DNA of 64,000 bases from an uncultured Rhizobium sp. (GTDB lineage: Bacteria > Pseudomonadota > Alphaproteobacteria > Rhizobiales > Rhizobiaceae). A program made the position numbers and the translations under genes. The DNA is taken from positions 1 to 64,000 of the forward strand of contig CAMFIE010000019.1 of NCBI GenBank assembly GCA_945952315.1, read 5' to 3'. The notes beneath the pieces were generated by a model. It was not told the origin of the DNA and did not search any database. It saw only the letters and a list, made by a program, of their open reading frames with translations. Below, piece after piece: positions 6,581-15,244 of the stretch. The stretch's first letter is position 1, and the number at the start of each line of letters is the position of its first letter.

Positions 6581-8611
6581 ATGGACGTGAAGGGGGCAAG
6601 CAGCAGAATTCAGGGCCTTGGCGGCTTTGTGTGGTCAATCGCGGAAATCCTGCGCGGTGATTTCAAGCAATCCGAATATGGCAAGGTCATTCTGCCCTTC
6701 GTTGTCATGCGGCGGTTGGACTGTATTCTCGAAGCATCGAAAGATGCGGTCCTCGCCGCTGTCGAAACCCTGCCGGATGGCGTGGACGACGCAACGCGCG
6801 ACATGATCCTGTTTGGCGCGATTGGCGGCAACGTGAAGGTCTATAATCTTTCGCGTTTCACCTTCGACCGCCTGCGTGGTCAGGACGCGCGCCAGCTGCA
6901 CGACAATCTAGTCGACTACATCACAAAGTTCTCAGGCAATGTCCGCGACATTTTCCTCGACAAGTTCCTGTTCACCGACCAGCTGAAGCGCCTGAAGGAT
7001 GGCGGCATTCTCTGGAACGTGTTTGAGCGGTTCTGCGAAATCGACCTTCATCCCGATTCCATCAGTAATCTGGAGATGGGTTATTTGTTTGAGGAACTGA
7101 TCCGCCGCTTCTCGGAAATCTCGAACGAAACCGCCGGTGAACATTTCACGCCGCGAGAGGTCATCCGACTGATCGTTGATCTTCTGATCGCCAATGACGA
7201 TACCAAACTCACCGGGCGCGGGATAATACGCCAAGTATATGATCCAGCCTGCGGCACGGGCGGCATGTTGGCCCTGACGGAAGGCGCGCTCAAGGACTTC
7301 AATTCCTCTATCCGCGTTGAGTTGTTCGGGCAGGAGCTGAACGGCGAATCCTTCGGCGTCTGCAAATCCGACATGCTGGTGACGGGGCATGACCCGGAGC
7401 AGATCGCCTTCGGCAACACGCTTAGCCACGATGCTCACAAGGACAAGAAATTCCACTACATGCTGTCCAATCCGCCCTACGGGGTGGACTGGAAGAAATA
7501 TCAAGACAAGATCAAGGCCGAAGCGGACACGATGGGCTTTGACGGCCGTTTCGGGGCGGGCACGCCCCGCATATCGGACGGCCAGCTCCTGTTCCTGCAA
7601 CATATGATTTCCAAGATGCGCGATGACGAGGCCGGATCGCGCATTGGTATCGTTATGAACGGATCGCCCCTGTTCACCGGCGGTGCGGCTTCCGGCGAAA
7701 GCGAAATCCGCCGCTGGATGCTGGAGAAAGACTGGGTTGAGGCAATCGTCGCCCTGCCAACCGATCTGTTCTACAACACCGGTATCCAGACCTATGTCTG
7801 GCTCCTGACCAACCGTAAGCCCGTCAACCGGCAGGGCAGAGTCCAGCTGATTGATGCCTCCGGGGAGCGCTTCTGGAAATCCATGCGCAAATCTCTCGGC
7901 TCGAAACGGCGGGAAATCCCGGACGAGGCCCGAGCCGATATCGTGCGCATATATGCCGGGTTCCTGAATGGGGAGAGCGGCGAATCCGATGTGGCAAAAA
8001 TCTTTGATGTCGCCGATTTCGGCTATCGCGAGATTCGCGTCGAGCGGCCCCTGCGCCTGAATTTTCAGGTGAGTCAGGAACGCATTGCCCGGCTCGGATC
8101 GGAAAAGCCGTTCGAGAAGCTGGAAGATCAAGAGAAGGAAGAAATTCTCGACGTGCTGATGGCGCTGCCGGATCAAATATTCACCAGCCGCGATGCGTTC
8201 GAGAAGGCATTAAGCGAGACGCTGAAGGCCGAAGGCGTGAAGATCGGCATGCCGGTGAGGAAGGCTATCCTCTCTGCCCTATCGGAACGGGACGAGGATG
8301 CCGACATCTGCACGGATAAGAACGGCAATCCGGAGCCGGATACAGAACTGCGCAACCATGAGCTGGTGCCGTTGAAAGACGACTGGCGCGACTATGTCGA
8401 GCGGGAGGTCAAGCCGTTCGTTCCTGATGCTTGGGTGGATGAAAGCTATTGTGACGGGCGCGACGGCGAAGTTGGCCGCGTGGGATACGAGATCAACTTC
8501 AACCGGTACTTCTATCGCTATGTCCCGCCCCGCCCGCTGGAGGAAATCGACGCTGAGTTGAGGATACTTGAGGCTGAGATCGCCGGACTCCTGAAAGAGG
8601 TGGCGGCGTGA
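6581..8611 (+). CDS. hsdM: Type I restriction-modification system methyltransferase subunit HsdM
   Basis: The product is 676 residues, longer than many HsdM proteins because of a C-terminal extension rich in acidic residues. The N-terminal HsdM_N domain reads IAEILRGDFKQSEYGKVILP. The S-adenosylmethionine motif DPACGTGG is at residues 221-228. The N6-adenine catalytic motif NPPY is at 297-300, followed by MNGSPLFTGGAA and the target-domain helix region. A strong AAGGAG site (6573-6578) precedes the ATG. The start lies only 15 bases after the IS duplication, so native promoter sequence has been displaced. The next gene, hsdS, overlaps its stop by four bases. Confidence 0.95.
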   Translation: MDVKGASSRIQGLGGFVWSIAEILRGDFKQSEYGKVILPFVVMRRLDCILEASKDAVLAAVETLPDGVDDATRDMILFGAIGGNVKVYNLSRFTFDRLRGQDARQLHDNLVDYITKFSGNVRDIFLDKFLFTDQLKRLKDGGILWNVFERFCEIDLHPDSISNLEMGYLFEELIRRFSEISNETAGEHFTPREVIRLIVDLLIANDDTKLTGRGIIRQVYDPACGTGGMLALTEGALKDFNSSIRVELFGQELNGESFGVCKSDMLVTGHDPEQIAFGNTLSHDAHKDKKFHYMLSNPPYGVDWKKYQDKIKAEADTMGFDGRFGAGTPRISDGQLLFLQHMISKMRDDEAGSRIGIVMNGSPLFTGGAASGESEIRRWMLEKDWVEAIVALPTDLFYNTGIQTYVWLLTNRKPVNRQGRVQLIDASGERFWKSMRKSLGSKRREIPDEARADIVRIYAGFLNGESGESDVAKIFDVADFGYREIRVERPLRLNFQVSQERIARLGSEKPFEKLEDQEKEEILDVLMALPDQIFTSRDAFEKALSETLKAEGVKIGMPVRKAILSALSERDEDADICTDKNGNPEPDTELRNHELVPLKDDWRDYVEREVKPFVPDAWVDESYCDGRDGEVGRVGYEINFNRYFYRYVPPRPLEEIDAELRILEAEIAGLLKEVAA

Positions 8612-9972
8612 TCACTTTGCAGGAAAGGGTTCATTCCGCGCCGCGCCCCGATGGTTGGAGCTTGAACAAGCTTCACAGAGTCCTCCGTGTGCGAAAGGGC
8701 TACAAGAATGTCGGCATGCAGGAAGAAAACCTGCTGTCTCTAAGCTATGGGCGGATTGTACGGAAAGACATCGACACCACCGAAGGACTCCTCCCTGAGA
8801 GCTTTGAAACCTATCAGATCGTGGAGCCGGACAATATTGTGATGCGGCTTACCGATCTGCAAAATGATAAGCGCAGCCTCCGCCAAGGCTTAGTCAAAGA
8901 GCGCGGCATTATCACGTCCGCCTACGATGCTCTAGACATTGCAGAAGGGCACGATCCGCGCTTCTGGGCATACGCTTTGCTGGCACTTGATCTCGCTAAA
9001 TACTACTACTCTCTCGGTGGCGGGGTTCGCCAATCTATTAAGTTCGCTGACTTTCCGAATGACTGGGTAGCCGCTCCGGATGCCAATGCACAAAAGTTGA
9101 TTGGGGATTTCCTCGACCGCGAGACAGCGCGCATCGATCAACTGATCGAGAAGAAACAGCGGTTGCTGAGGATCGCCGACGAGCTCAGGGCTAGTCGGAT
9201 CAATCATGCGATTTCCGGAAACTTGCTTGGCAACCCCGCCACTAGAGATACTGGAAACCTCTGGTTCCCCGCAATACCAAATGGTTGGCAGCTCGCGCGC
9301 CTTAAGAACGTTGTCAGTCAAATTTCTGACGGTCCTCACATTTCGCCAGAGTATGTTGACGCTGGAGTCCCTTTCATTTCTGCGCGCAATATCAAAGTCG
9401 ACCGGTGGGCGCTGGACGATGCGAAATATATATCTGATGACCTATTTCTGGAGCTATCCAAAAAATTACGGCCACGGGTGGGCGACGTTCTCTATACCAA
9501 AGGCGGAACTACAGGAGTAGCGCGCTATGTGGATTTGAATTTTGATTTTCAAATCTGGGTTCACGTTGCGCTATTAAAAATAAGACGCAAAGTTGCAAAT
9601 CCAGAATATATCGCAAACGCGCTGAATAGCCGGGGATGTTATGAACAGTCTCAACTTTTCACGCGCGGAGCAACCAACAACGATCTCGGATTGAGCCGTA
9701 TGGCCAACATTTGGTTGCCATTGCCGCCACTTGATCATCAGAAGTGTATTAATGTTTATCTAGAATCTGAATTTAAGAAGATCGATAGGCTGCGCGCCGA
9801 CATCGAAATTTCTATTGCCAAGTTGGCTGAATTCCGTGTCGCGCTCATCACAGCCGCTGTTACCGGCCAGATCGACATTGCCACTTGGCAAAGCGGGGAC
9901 ATTACCGGAAGCCGCCTCGACCGGTTGGAGGACGAAATGCCGTCACCTGCCGCCGCTCGGGCAACGGGTTAA
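8608..9972 (+). CDS. hsdS: Type I restriction-modification specificity subunit HsdS
   Basis: The product is 454 residues from a GTG start that overlaps the hsdM stop (GTGA). It has the two-half layout of HsdS. Target recognition domain 1 spans about residues 15-160, with a first spacer helix near 165-210 (DFLDRETARIDQLIEKKQRLL). Domain 2 spans about 220-385, with a second helix near 390-435 (YLESEFKKIDRLRADIE, then EFRVALITAAVTGQIDI). Domain 2 (about 9,300-9,800) is clearly more AT-rich than its neighbours, in keeping with exchange of recognition domains. It directs HsdM and HsdR to a bipartite DNA site that cannot be read from sequence. Confidence 0.95.
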   Translation: MITLQERVHSAPRPDGWSLNKLHRVLRVRKGYKNVGMQEENLLSLSYGRIVRKDIDTTEGLLPESFETYQIVEPDNIVMRLTDLQNDKRSLRQGLVKERGIITSAYDALDIAEGHDPRFWAYALLALDLAKYYYSLGGGVRQSIKFADFPNDWVAAPDANAQKLIGDFLDRETARIDQLIEKKQRLLRIADELRASRINHAISGNLLGNPATRDTGNLWFPAIPNGWQLARLKNVVSQISDGPHISPEYVDAGVPFISARNIKVDRWALDDAKYISDDLFLELSKKLRPRVGDVLYTKGGTTGVARYVDLNFDFQIWVHVALLKIRRKVANPEYIANALNSRGCYEQSQLFTRGATNNDLGLSRMANIWLPLPPLDHQKCINVYLESEFKKIDRLRADIEISIAKLAEFRVALITAAVTGQIDIATWQSGDITGSRLDRLEDEMPSPAAARATG

Positions 9973-9976
9973 TCCC

Positions 9977-10498
9977 ATGCTGAGCAGGGTCGCCAAGCTG
10001 ATGTTGACCAGCACCGCCATTGCGCCGGTGCTGCTGACCTATGCATGGGTCGCGTTCCAGTCTGGTGATTCCTGCGTGGCGCTTGTTCTCGCCGCCGCGT
10101 GTGTTGCCCTTGTCTTTGTTTGCTGGCTCCTGTTGCGCTACGCGAAGAACAATCTTGAACGCATGTCGTTCAAGCCGGTCTCAATAGAAGCCGCCGACCG
10201 GGAGAACATGGGCTTTCTCCTGCTCTACCTGCTGCCGCTGTTCACGGCGCAGTTTGACGCGCTGAATTGGAATGTCTGGATTCCAGCCATCCTGATATTC
10301 GCGGGCGTCGTTGCTACGGGATACAGCTATCATTTCAATCCGCTGCTCGGTTTGATGGGCTGGCATTTTTATAAGGTCGGCACAGCCGAGGGCGTTACAT
10401 ACGTCCTTATCACCAAGAAGCAGCTTCGAAACGCGACGGACACGGTCGAGATCGGCCAATTAACGGAATATATCGTATTGGACTTGGGGGAGGAATAG
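9977..10498 (+). CDS. kwaA: KwaA-like membrane protein (Kiwa anti-phage system)
   Basis: The product is 173 residues, starting at the ATG at 9977, four bases after the hsdS stop; a longer frame running back into hsdS is rejected. Four hydrophobic spans are visible, at about residues 6-28, 33-53, 77-95 and 98-117. A soluble tail follows, beginning FNPLLGLMGWHFYKVGTAEG and continuing with VLITKKQLR. A small four-span protein of this layout directly before a DUF4868 gene is the KwaA position in Kiwa. In known Kiwa systems KwaA forms a membrane complex with KwaB that responds to phage attack. The identification rests mainly on context and layout; the KwaB partner is the stronger match. Confidence 0.7.
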   Translation: MLSRVAKLMLTSTAIAPVLLTYAWVAFQSGDSCVALVLAAACVALVFVCWLLLRYAKNNLERMSFKPVSIEAADRENMGFLLLYLLPLFTAQFDALNWNVWIPAILIFAGVVATGYSYHFNPLLGLMGWHFYKVGTAEGVTYVLITKKQLRNATDTVEIGQLTEYIVLDLGEE

Positions 10499-10499
10499 A

Positions 10500-11366
10500 A
10501 TGCCGCAAAACCTTTTTGTTGCCTGCAGGACTGCGGCGGGGCTTGTTGCCAAACGCGTCCGGCTCGACCAAGCGGTGCAGCAGCAGGTCGAGGGTATCTT
10601 CAATCAGCAGGAAGCCGATTTCCGCGACGGTATCACATCGGAGGTAGCGTTCGACGGCAGTTGGACGCCTGACGAGGACGAATTCCTCACCATCGACATT
10701 CCGCAGGAAGCCGCGATTTTCGTGAGCGCCATCAACGCAAATCCAGTCAGCATTCCCGATATCAATACGGCGAACATCGCATCTGAGGGCATCAAGGCGA
10801 TATTCACGGGCGTTTCCGCAAATGGTGCCACAAAAGTCCTAGTCCAGCGGTTCTCTCCCCAGCAGCTTCTAAGTCGCCGCTTCTCCCTCTTGCAGGATGG
10901 CAACGCTTTCCGCCGTCTCTCGGACCCGGCATTCTCTCTGGACACGGGACTTACCTGCGTGATCGAAGGCGGCAAGGTCAAATTCCGCAGCTTTCATAAG
11001 CTGCGCGCAATCATAAACCTGATCGATGTCTATCGCGCCGCCACGGATCAGGAGGTGCAAGATTTTGCTGCGCATGCACATTTCGAGGTCACGAATGCTG
11101 CCAGCTTTCTGGCCGCCGCCGATCAGACTATTCGAAAACTTGTTCACGCCATTGGTCGCAGCGGCACCCTCGGCACCTACACCGTTCCGCAGATCGAAAC
11201 CGCCTGCGGTGCGGTCGGCGTGGCCGTGACGGTCAACAACGGCAGGCTGGTCATGCCGGATGATCGTGCCGACATTAAGAAGTTGCTGCGGTTCCTCGAT
11301 GACGGACTCTATGAAGCGCCACTGACCGGTCAGCGTTACATTACGAATTCCAAGAGACCGGCATGA
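10500..11366 (+). CDS. kwaB: KwaB-like DUF4868 protein (Kiwa anti-phage system)
   Basis: The product is 288 residues and predicted soluble. The DUF4868 pattern fills its second half: GLTCVIEGGKVKFRSFHKLRAI, then INLIDVYRAATDQEV. The diagnostic C-terminus follows, with DIKKLLRFLDDGLYEAPLTG and a closing RYITNSKR. DUF4868 is the domain of KwaB, the cytosolic partner of KwaA in Kiwa, where it binds DNA at the membrane and halts phage replication and late transcription. It starts one base after the kwaA stop, and its own end overlaps the hsdR start by four bases (ATGA). The product is therefore expressed in step with both the membrane partner and the restriction subunit. Confidence 0.8.
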   Translation: MPQNLFVACRTAAGLVAKRVRLDQAVQQQVEGIFNQQEADFRDGITSEVAFDGSWTPDEDEFLTIDIPQEAAIFVSAINANPVSIPDINTANIASEGIKAIFTGVSANGATKVLVQRFSPQQLLSRRFSLLQDGNAFRRLSDPAFSLDTGLTCVIEGGKVKFRSFHKLRAIINLIDVYRAATDQEVQDFAAHAHFEVTNAASFLAAADQTIRKLVHAIGRSGTLGTYTVPQIETACGAVGVAVTVNNGRLVMPDDRADIKKLLRFLDDGLYEAPLTGQRYITNSKRPA

Positions 11367-14356
11367 CGGCATATTCATCACAAACCGTGCACCGGGAGCG
11401 AGTACTCCAAAATCACCTGATCGAACGACTGGTTGCGGGCGAAGGCTATGAACAGCGCTTCGCTACCACTGATTTTGATCGATCGCTTGCAATGGATCGC
11501 GCCCTTGTCGTGCGCTTTATCCAGCACAGCCAGCCGGAGGCATGGGATAAGCTCGTCCAGCACTATGCAGCCTCGGCAGAGGATACTCTTTTCACACAGC
11601 TGGCCAAGGCGCTGAAGGATCGCGGCTTGCTGGACGTGCTGCGCAAGGGGATTAAGATCGTTCCCGGCATTCATTTCAGCATTTGCTATTTCAGGCCCGC
11701 CAGCGGCCTCGAACCGAAGCGGCTGGAGGAATACCACGCCAATATCTTTAGCGTGATGGACGAAGTCGAATACAGCCAGAAGCACGGCGGTCGGCTGGAC
11801 GTGGTGCTGTTTCTGAACGGCCTGCCCGTTGCCACTCTGGAAACCAAGAACCTCTTGACGGGATCGACTTTCCGGCACGCCGAGAGGCAGTATCGGCAGG
11901 ATCGTTCGCCAGCCGGTGAACCGCTGCTGACGTTTAAGCGGGGTGCACTGGTTCACTTTGCCGTCGATGAAGACAATGTCTCCATGACGACGCACCTCCA
12001 GAACGGAAAAACCCGTTTCCTTCCGTTCAACCGGGGACGCGATGGCGGAGCCGGAAACCCGGATGTTGATGACGAATTCCGGGTGGCTTACCTCTATCGT
12101 TCGGGAGAGTGGGGTGATGCTATTTTCTCCCGCTCCGTCCTGCTCGATGTGATCGGGCAGTTCATGCATCTTGAGGCGGCCGGCAAATCGGAAGCCATGA
12201 TCTTCCCCCGGTTCCAGCAGCTTGATGCTGTGCGCAGGCTGATAGGGCATGCCAAGACGAACGGCCCCGGCAGCAACTATCTGATCCAGCATTCGGCCGG
12301 ATCGGGAAAGTCCAACACAATCGGCTGGCTCGCTCATCATGCTATCAACCTGCACGATGCCGCCGATCAACAGGTTTTCAATACCGCAATCATTGTGACT
12401 GACCGCGTCGTTCTCGATCGGCAGCTACAAGGCACTGTATCACAATTCGAGCAGACCAGCGGCGTTGTGAAAAAGATCGACGGTACGTCCCGACAGCTGA
12501 AGGATGCTATTGCCAAGGGTGCGCGGATCATCGTTACGACCATCCAGAAATTCTCGACAGACCACCTTCGTGAAATCTCAGGACAGGGCAATCGCAGCTT
12601 TGCCGTCATCGTTGATGAGGCCCATTCGAGTCAGTCTGGAAAATCGGCGCAGGCCATGACGGACGCGCTCACCCGAGAGGCGTCCTCAAGCGAGGACATC
12701 GAGGATTTGATTGCCGAGTATCAGCGGGCGCGCGGCCCACAGGCCAATATCAGCTTCTTTGCGTTTACGGCTACGCCCCGCAACGTCACGCTGGAGCGTT
12801 TTGGCATTAAAGGGACGGACGGGTTGCCGCGCCCGTTTCACCTCTACTCGATGCGCCAAGCCATCGAAGAAGGCTTCATTCTGGACGTACTCCAGAATTA
12901 CATGACCTACAAAGCCTATTACCAACTCGAAAAAACCATCGAAGACGATCCTCAGCTCAGCGGGCGGAGGGGACAGCGCAAGGTCGCACGCTACGCGACG
13001 CTCCACGCGACAGCCATCGGTCAGAAGGTCGAGATTATCGTAGAACACTTTCGGCGGCACGTCATGGGTGAGCTGAACGGACAGGCCAAGGCGATGATCG
13101 TCACGCAAAGCCGCGAACACGCGCTGCGTTACTATTTCGGCGTACGCAATTATATGGAGACCGAAGGCTATGCCGACCTGAAAGCGCTTGTCGCCTTCTC
13201 CGGCGATCTTGAGCTGGACGGTGAGACCTATACGGAAGCCGACGTGAACGGTTTTTCCGAAACCGAGTTGCCGGGCCGTTTCGATGGATTCAAGCCTGAT
13301 GGCTCGCCGTACTCTGAGACGTATCGTATTCTCATTGTCGCAGAGAAATATCAGACTGGCTTCGACCAGCCGAAGCTCTGCGCGATGTATGTTGATCGGA
13401 AGCTGGCGAGCCTTCAGGCTGTCCAGACGCTGTCCCGTTTGAATCGCACAAGACCCGGTAAAGAACGAACTTTTATCCTCGACTTTCAAAACACCATCGA
13501 AGACATCCAGAATGCGTTTCGACCATACTATGAGGACACGACCGTTGAGGCCATGTCCGACCCTAATCAGGTCTATGATCTTGAAGGACGCTTGTACAAA
13601 TTCGGCTACCTCGACAGAGACGAAATTGAACGTTTTGCGCAGGTTTATTTCAAAGGGCCATTGGGCGGCGGTGACCGCGCTCGTCTTGAGGGGCTAGTTC
13701 GCCACGCCGTAGCCCGGTTCGAGGCCGATGACGATGAAGGTCGGCAGGAGGAATTCCGCCAGCTCCTGAAAAGCTACAATCGCTTCTACAGCTTCATCGC
13801 ACAGGTGATCCGACTTGAAGATACTGGCCTCGAAAAGCTCGCGAGCTATGGCGCTTGGCTGTCACGGCTGCTGCCAAACCGTGAGGTGCCGCCGGAAATT
13901 GAACTGACCGAAGACATGCTCCGTCTTCAGGCGTTCAAAGTGGATCAGAAAGAGCAGGGCAGCGCCTCGCTTTCCCCCGGTGATACTCAAGCGTTGAAAG
14001 CAATCAGCGAATTCGGCGCGAAGGAATACACGGAAGATGAGCGCAAAGAGCTGTCCGAGATCGTACGGGCATTTAATGATCGTCACGGCACGGAGTTTTC
14101 AGAAGCGGACATGATCCGCTTCGAGCAAGTAAATCGCGAAATTCTCGATGAAGACCTGACCGAGATGCTCCGAAACAACCCCCCGGATGTCGTTTACACG
14201 GCATTCGCCCAAGCTTTCTTTCAGGGGGCTATCCGCATGTTTCAGCGCGACAACGAGATGCGCAATATCGTGCTGACGGACGCCCAAGCTCGGGAGAAGG
14301 CGACTCGCCACTTCTTTAACCGTGCCCTGCGTGAAGCGCGGGAGAATGCCCGATGA
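11363..14356 (+). CDS. hsdR: Type I restriction enzyme subunit HsdR (endonuclease/translocase)
   Basis: The product is 997 residues, normal for HsdR. The N-terminal PD-(D/E)xK nuclease is seen as GGRLDVVLFLNGLPVATLETKN, with D146, E160 and K162. The SF2 translocase follows: Walker A HSAGSGKS at about 310-317, the DEAH box at 418-421, FAFTATPR, and motif VI in QAVQTLSRLNRTRPGK. The C-terminal helical region holds FYSFIAQVI, which belongs to the HsdM-binding part of the family. Its ATG overlaps the end of kwaB. It is the last gene of the operon, 17 bases before a stem-loop. Confidence 0.96.
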   Translation: MTAYSSQTVHRERVLQNHLIERLVAGEGYEQRFATTDFDRSLAMDRALVVRFIQHSQPEAWDKLVQHYAASAEDTLFTQLAKALKDRGLLDVLRKGIKIVPGIHFSICYFRPASGLEPKRLEEYHANIFSVMDEVEYSQKHGGRLDVVLFLNGLPVATLETKNLLTGSTFRHAERQYRQDRSPAGEPLLTFKRGALVHFAVDEDNVSMTTHLQNGKTRFLPFNRGRDGGAGNPDVDDEFRVAYLYRSGEWGDAIFSRSVLLDVIGQFMHLEAAGKSEAMIFPRFQQLDAVRRLIGHAKTNGPGSNYLIQHSAGSGKSNTIGWLAHHAINLHDAADQQVFNTAIIVTDRVVLDRQLQGTVSQFEQTSGVVKKIDGTSRQLKDAIAKGARIIVTTIQKFSTDHLREISGQGNRSFAVIVDEAHSSQSGKSAQAMTDALTREASSSEDIEDLIAEYQRARGPQANISFFAFTATPRNVTLERFGIKGTDGLPRPFHLYSMRQAIEEGFILDVLQNYMTYKAYYQLEKTIEDDPQLSGRRGQRKVARYATLHATAIGQKVEIIVEHFRRHVMGELNGQAKAMIVTQSREHALRYYFGVRNYMETEGYADLKALVAFSGDLELDGETYTEADVNGFSETELPGRFDGFKPDGSPYSETYRILIVAEKYQTGFDQPKLCAMYVDRKLASLQAVQTLSRLNRTRPGKERTFILDFQNTIEDIQNAFRPYYEDTTVEAMSDPNQVYDLEGRLYKFGYLDRDEIERFAQVYFKGPLGGGDRARLEGLVRHAVARFEADDDEGRQEEFRQLLKSYNRFYSFIAQVIRLEDTGLEKLASYGAWLSRLLPNREVPPEIELTEDMLRLQAFKVDQKEQGSASLSPGDTQALKAISEFGAKEYTEDERKELSEIVRAFNDRHGTEFSEADMIRFEQVNREILDEDLTEMLRNNPPDVVYTAFAQAFFQGAIRMFQRDNEMRNIVLTDAQAREKATRHFFNRALREARENAR

Positions 14357-14373
14357 GCCGACAGCAACGATAT

Positions 14374-14393
14374 CCCGGCGCTTTGGCGCCGGG
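14374..14393 (+). terminator. Stem-loop after hsdR
   Basis: A perfect 8-bp stem CCCGGCGC / GCGCCGGG closes a TTTG loop 17 bases past the hsdR stop. No T-run follows, so it may act with Rho or simply protect the transcript end. Confidence 0.5.
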
Positions 14394-14569
14394 TCAGCAG
14401 AAATGCATAATGAAAACGTATCGACCGGAAACCCATTGTAATATCATTGGTTTAGATCAGTTGTCCAACTCTGAGTTATAGGGCTATGGAGTAAACGTAG
14501 TTGTCATCTTCACCCGGCGCGGCGCGCCATATTTCCAAAAAAAGTTTCAAGATACCCCTCAATCCACAG

Positions 14570-15145
14570 TCACACCGTGATGATTCGACTCATCGCAACA
14601 TCATGGGGTTGCGGATAAATCGTTTCCACCGCCTGTGACGTGTATCCCACGCCGATCACAACGGCGCCCGCTCCGCGCTTTTCAAGCGTCCGGTCGAAAT
14701 AGCCGCCGCCATAACCCAGCCTGTAGTTCTGCGGATCATAGCCGACCAGCGGCGCGATCAGCAGATCAGGCAGCACCTGCTCCATCGTATCCGGCACCGG
14801 GATATTCCAGATGCCGCGGGTCATGGATGCACCTTGCGTCCAGGGCCGGAAGATCAGCGGTGCCTTTGGCGTCTCGACCACCGGAAGCGCAGCGCGACCG
14901 CCGCCCCGCTCGATCACGGCGGCGAGCGGCCGCAGATCAGGTTCGCCGCGAAAGGGCCAGTAGAGGCTGACGATCATGCCGGGCCGGGCGCCAATGATCT
15001 CCGAGAGAATCGAGACCAGCGCGGTTGATTTCTTCGCCCGCACGTCCTGCGGCAAGGCCATCCGGTCCTCGATCAGCCTTGCGCGCATCTCGCGGCGCCA
15101 ACGCTTGATATCCACTGGATCGGAAGGATCGGGTTTGATGATCAT
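14570..15145 (-). CDS. ygfA: 5-formyltetrahydrofolate cyclo-ligase
   Basis: The product is 191 residues from the ATG at 15145. It converts 5-formyltetrahydrofolate to 5,10-methenyltetrahydrofolate with ATP. Family landmarks are WRREMRARLIEDR with the substrate-binding arginine, LYWPFRGEPDL, and the signature LLIAPLVGYDPQNYRLGYGGGYFDRTL near the C-terminus. The frame stays open far beyond this ATG on the complementary strand of the LysR gene, which is an artefact of base composition. It is the first housekeeping gene after the accessory region and so helps place the island boundary. It is divergent from the LysR gene. Confidence 0.93.
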   Translation of the reverse strand: MIIKPDPSDPVDIKRWRREMRARLIEDRMALPQDVRAKKSTALVSILSEIIGARPGMIVSLYWPFRGEPDLRPLAAVIERGGGRAALPVVETPKAPLIFRPWTQGASMTRGIWNIPVPDTMEQVLPDLLIAPLVGYDPQNYRLGYGGGYFDRTLEKRGAGAVVIGVGYTSQAVETIYPQPHDVAMSRIITV

Positions 15146-15194
15146 GGGTCTTCCTTCTGAAAAGCACGGCGAACGGGATTGAAATCCGTCAACT

Positions 15195-15211
15195 ATTCTC
15201 ATATGGAGAAT
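15195..15211. promoter_or_regulatory. Palindrome in the ygfA-lysR divergent region
   Basis: ATTCTC-ATATG-GAGAAT is a 17-bp interrupted palindrome, followed by a second GAGAAT at 15215-15220. It fits the T-N11-A layout of LysR-type operator sites and lies 34 bases before the LysR start codon, so autoregulation is likely. Confidence 0.5.
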
Positions 15212-15244
15212 ATAGAGAATATTTCGTTCTCGAAAAGGGAATTT

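Noticed and set aside
6932..8176. A 414-codon minus-strand open frame opposite hsdM
   Set aside because: Its composition is that of an antisense shadow; hsdM motifs are complete on the plus strand.
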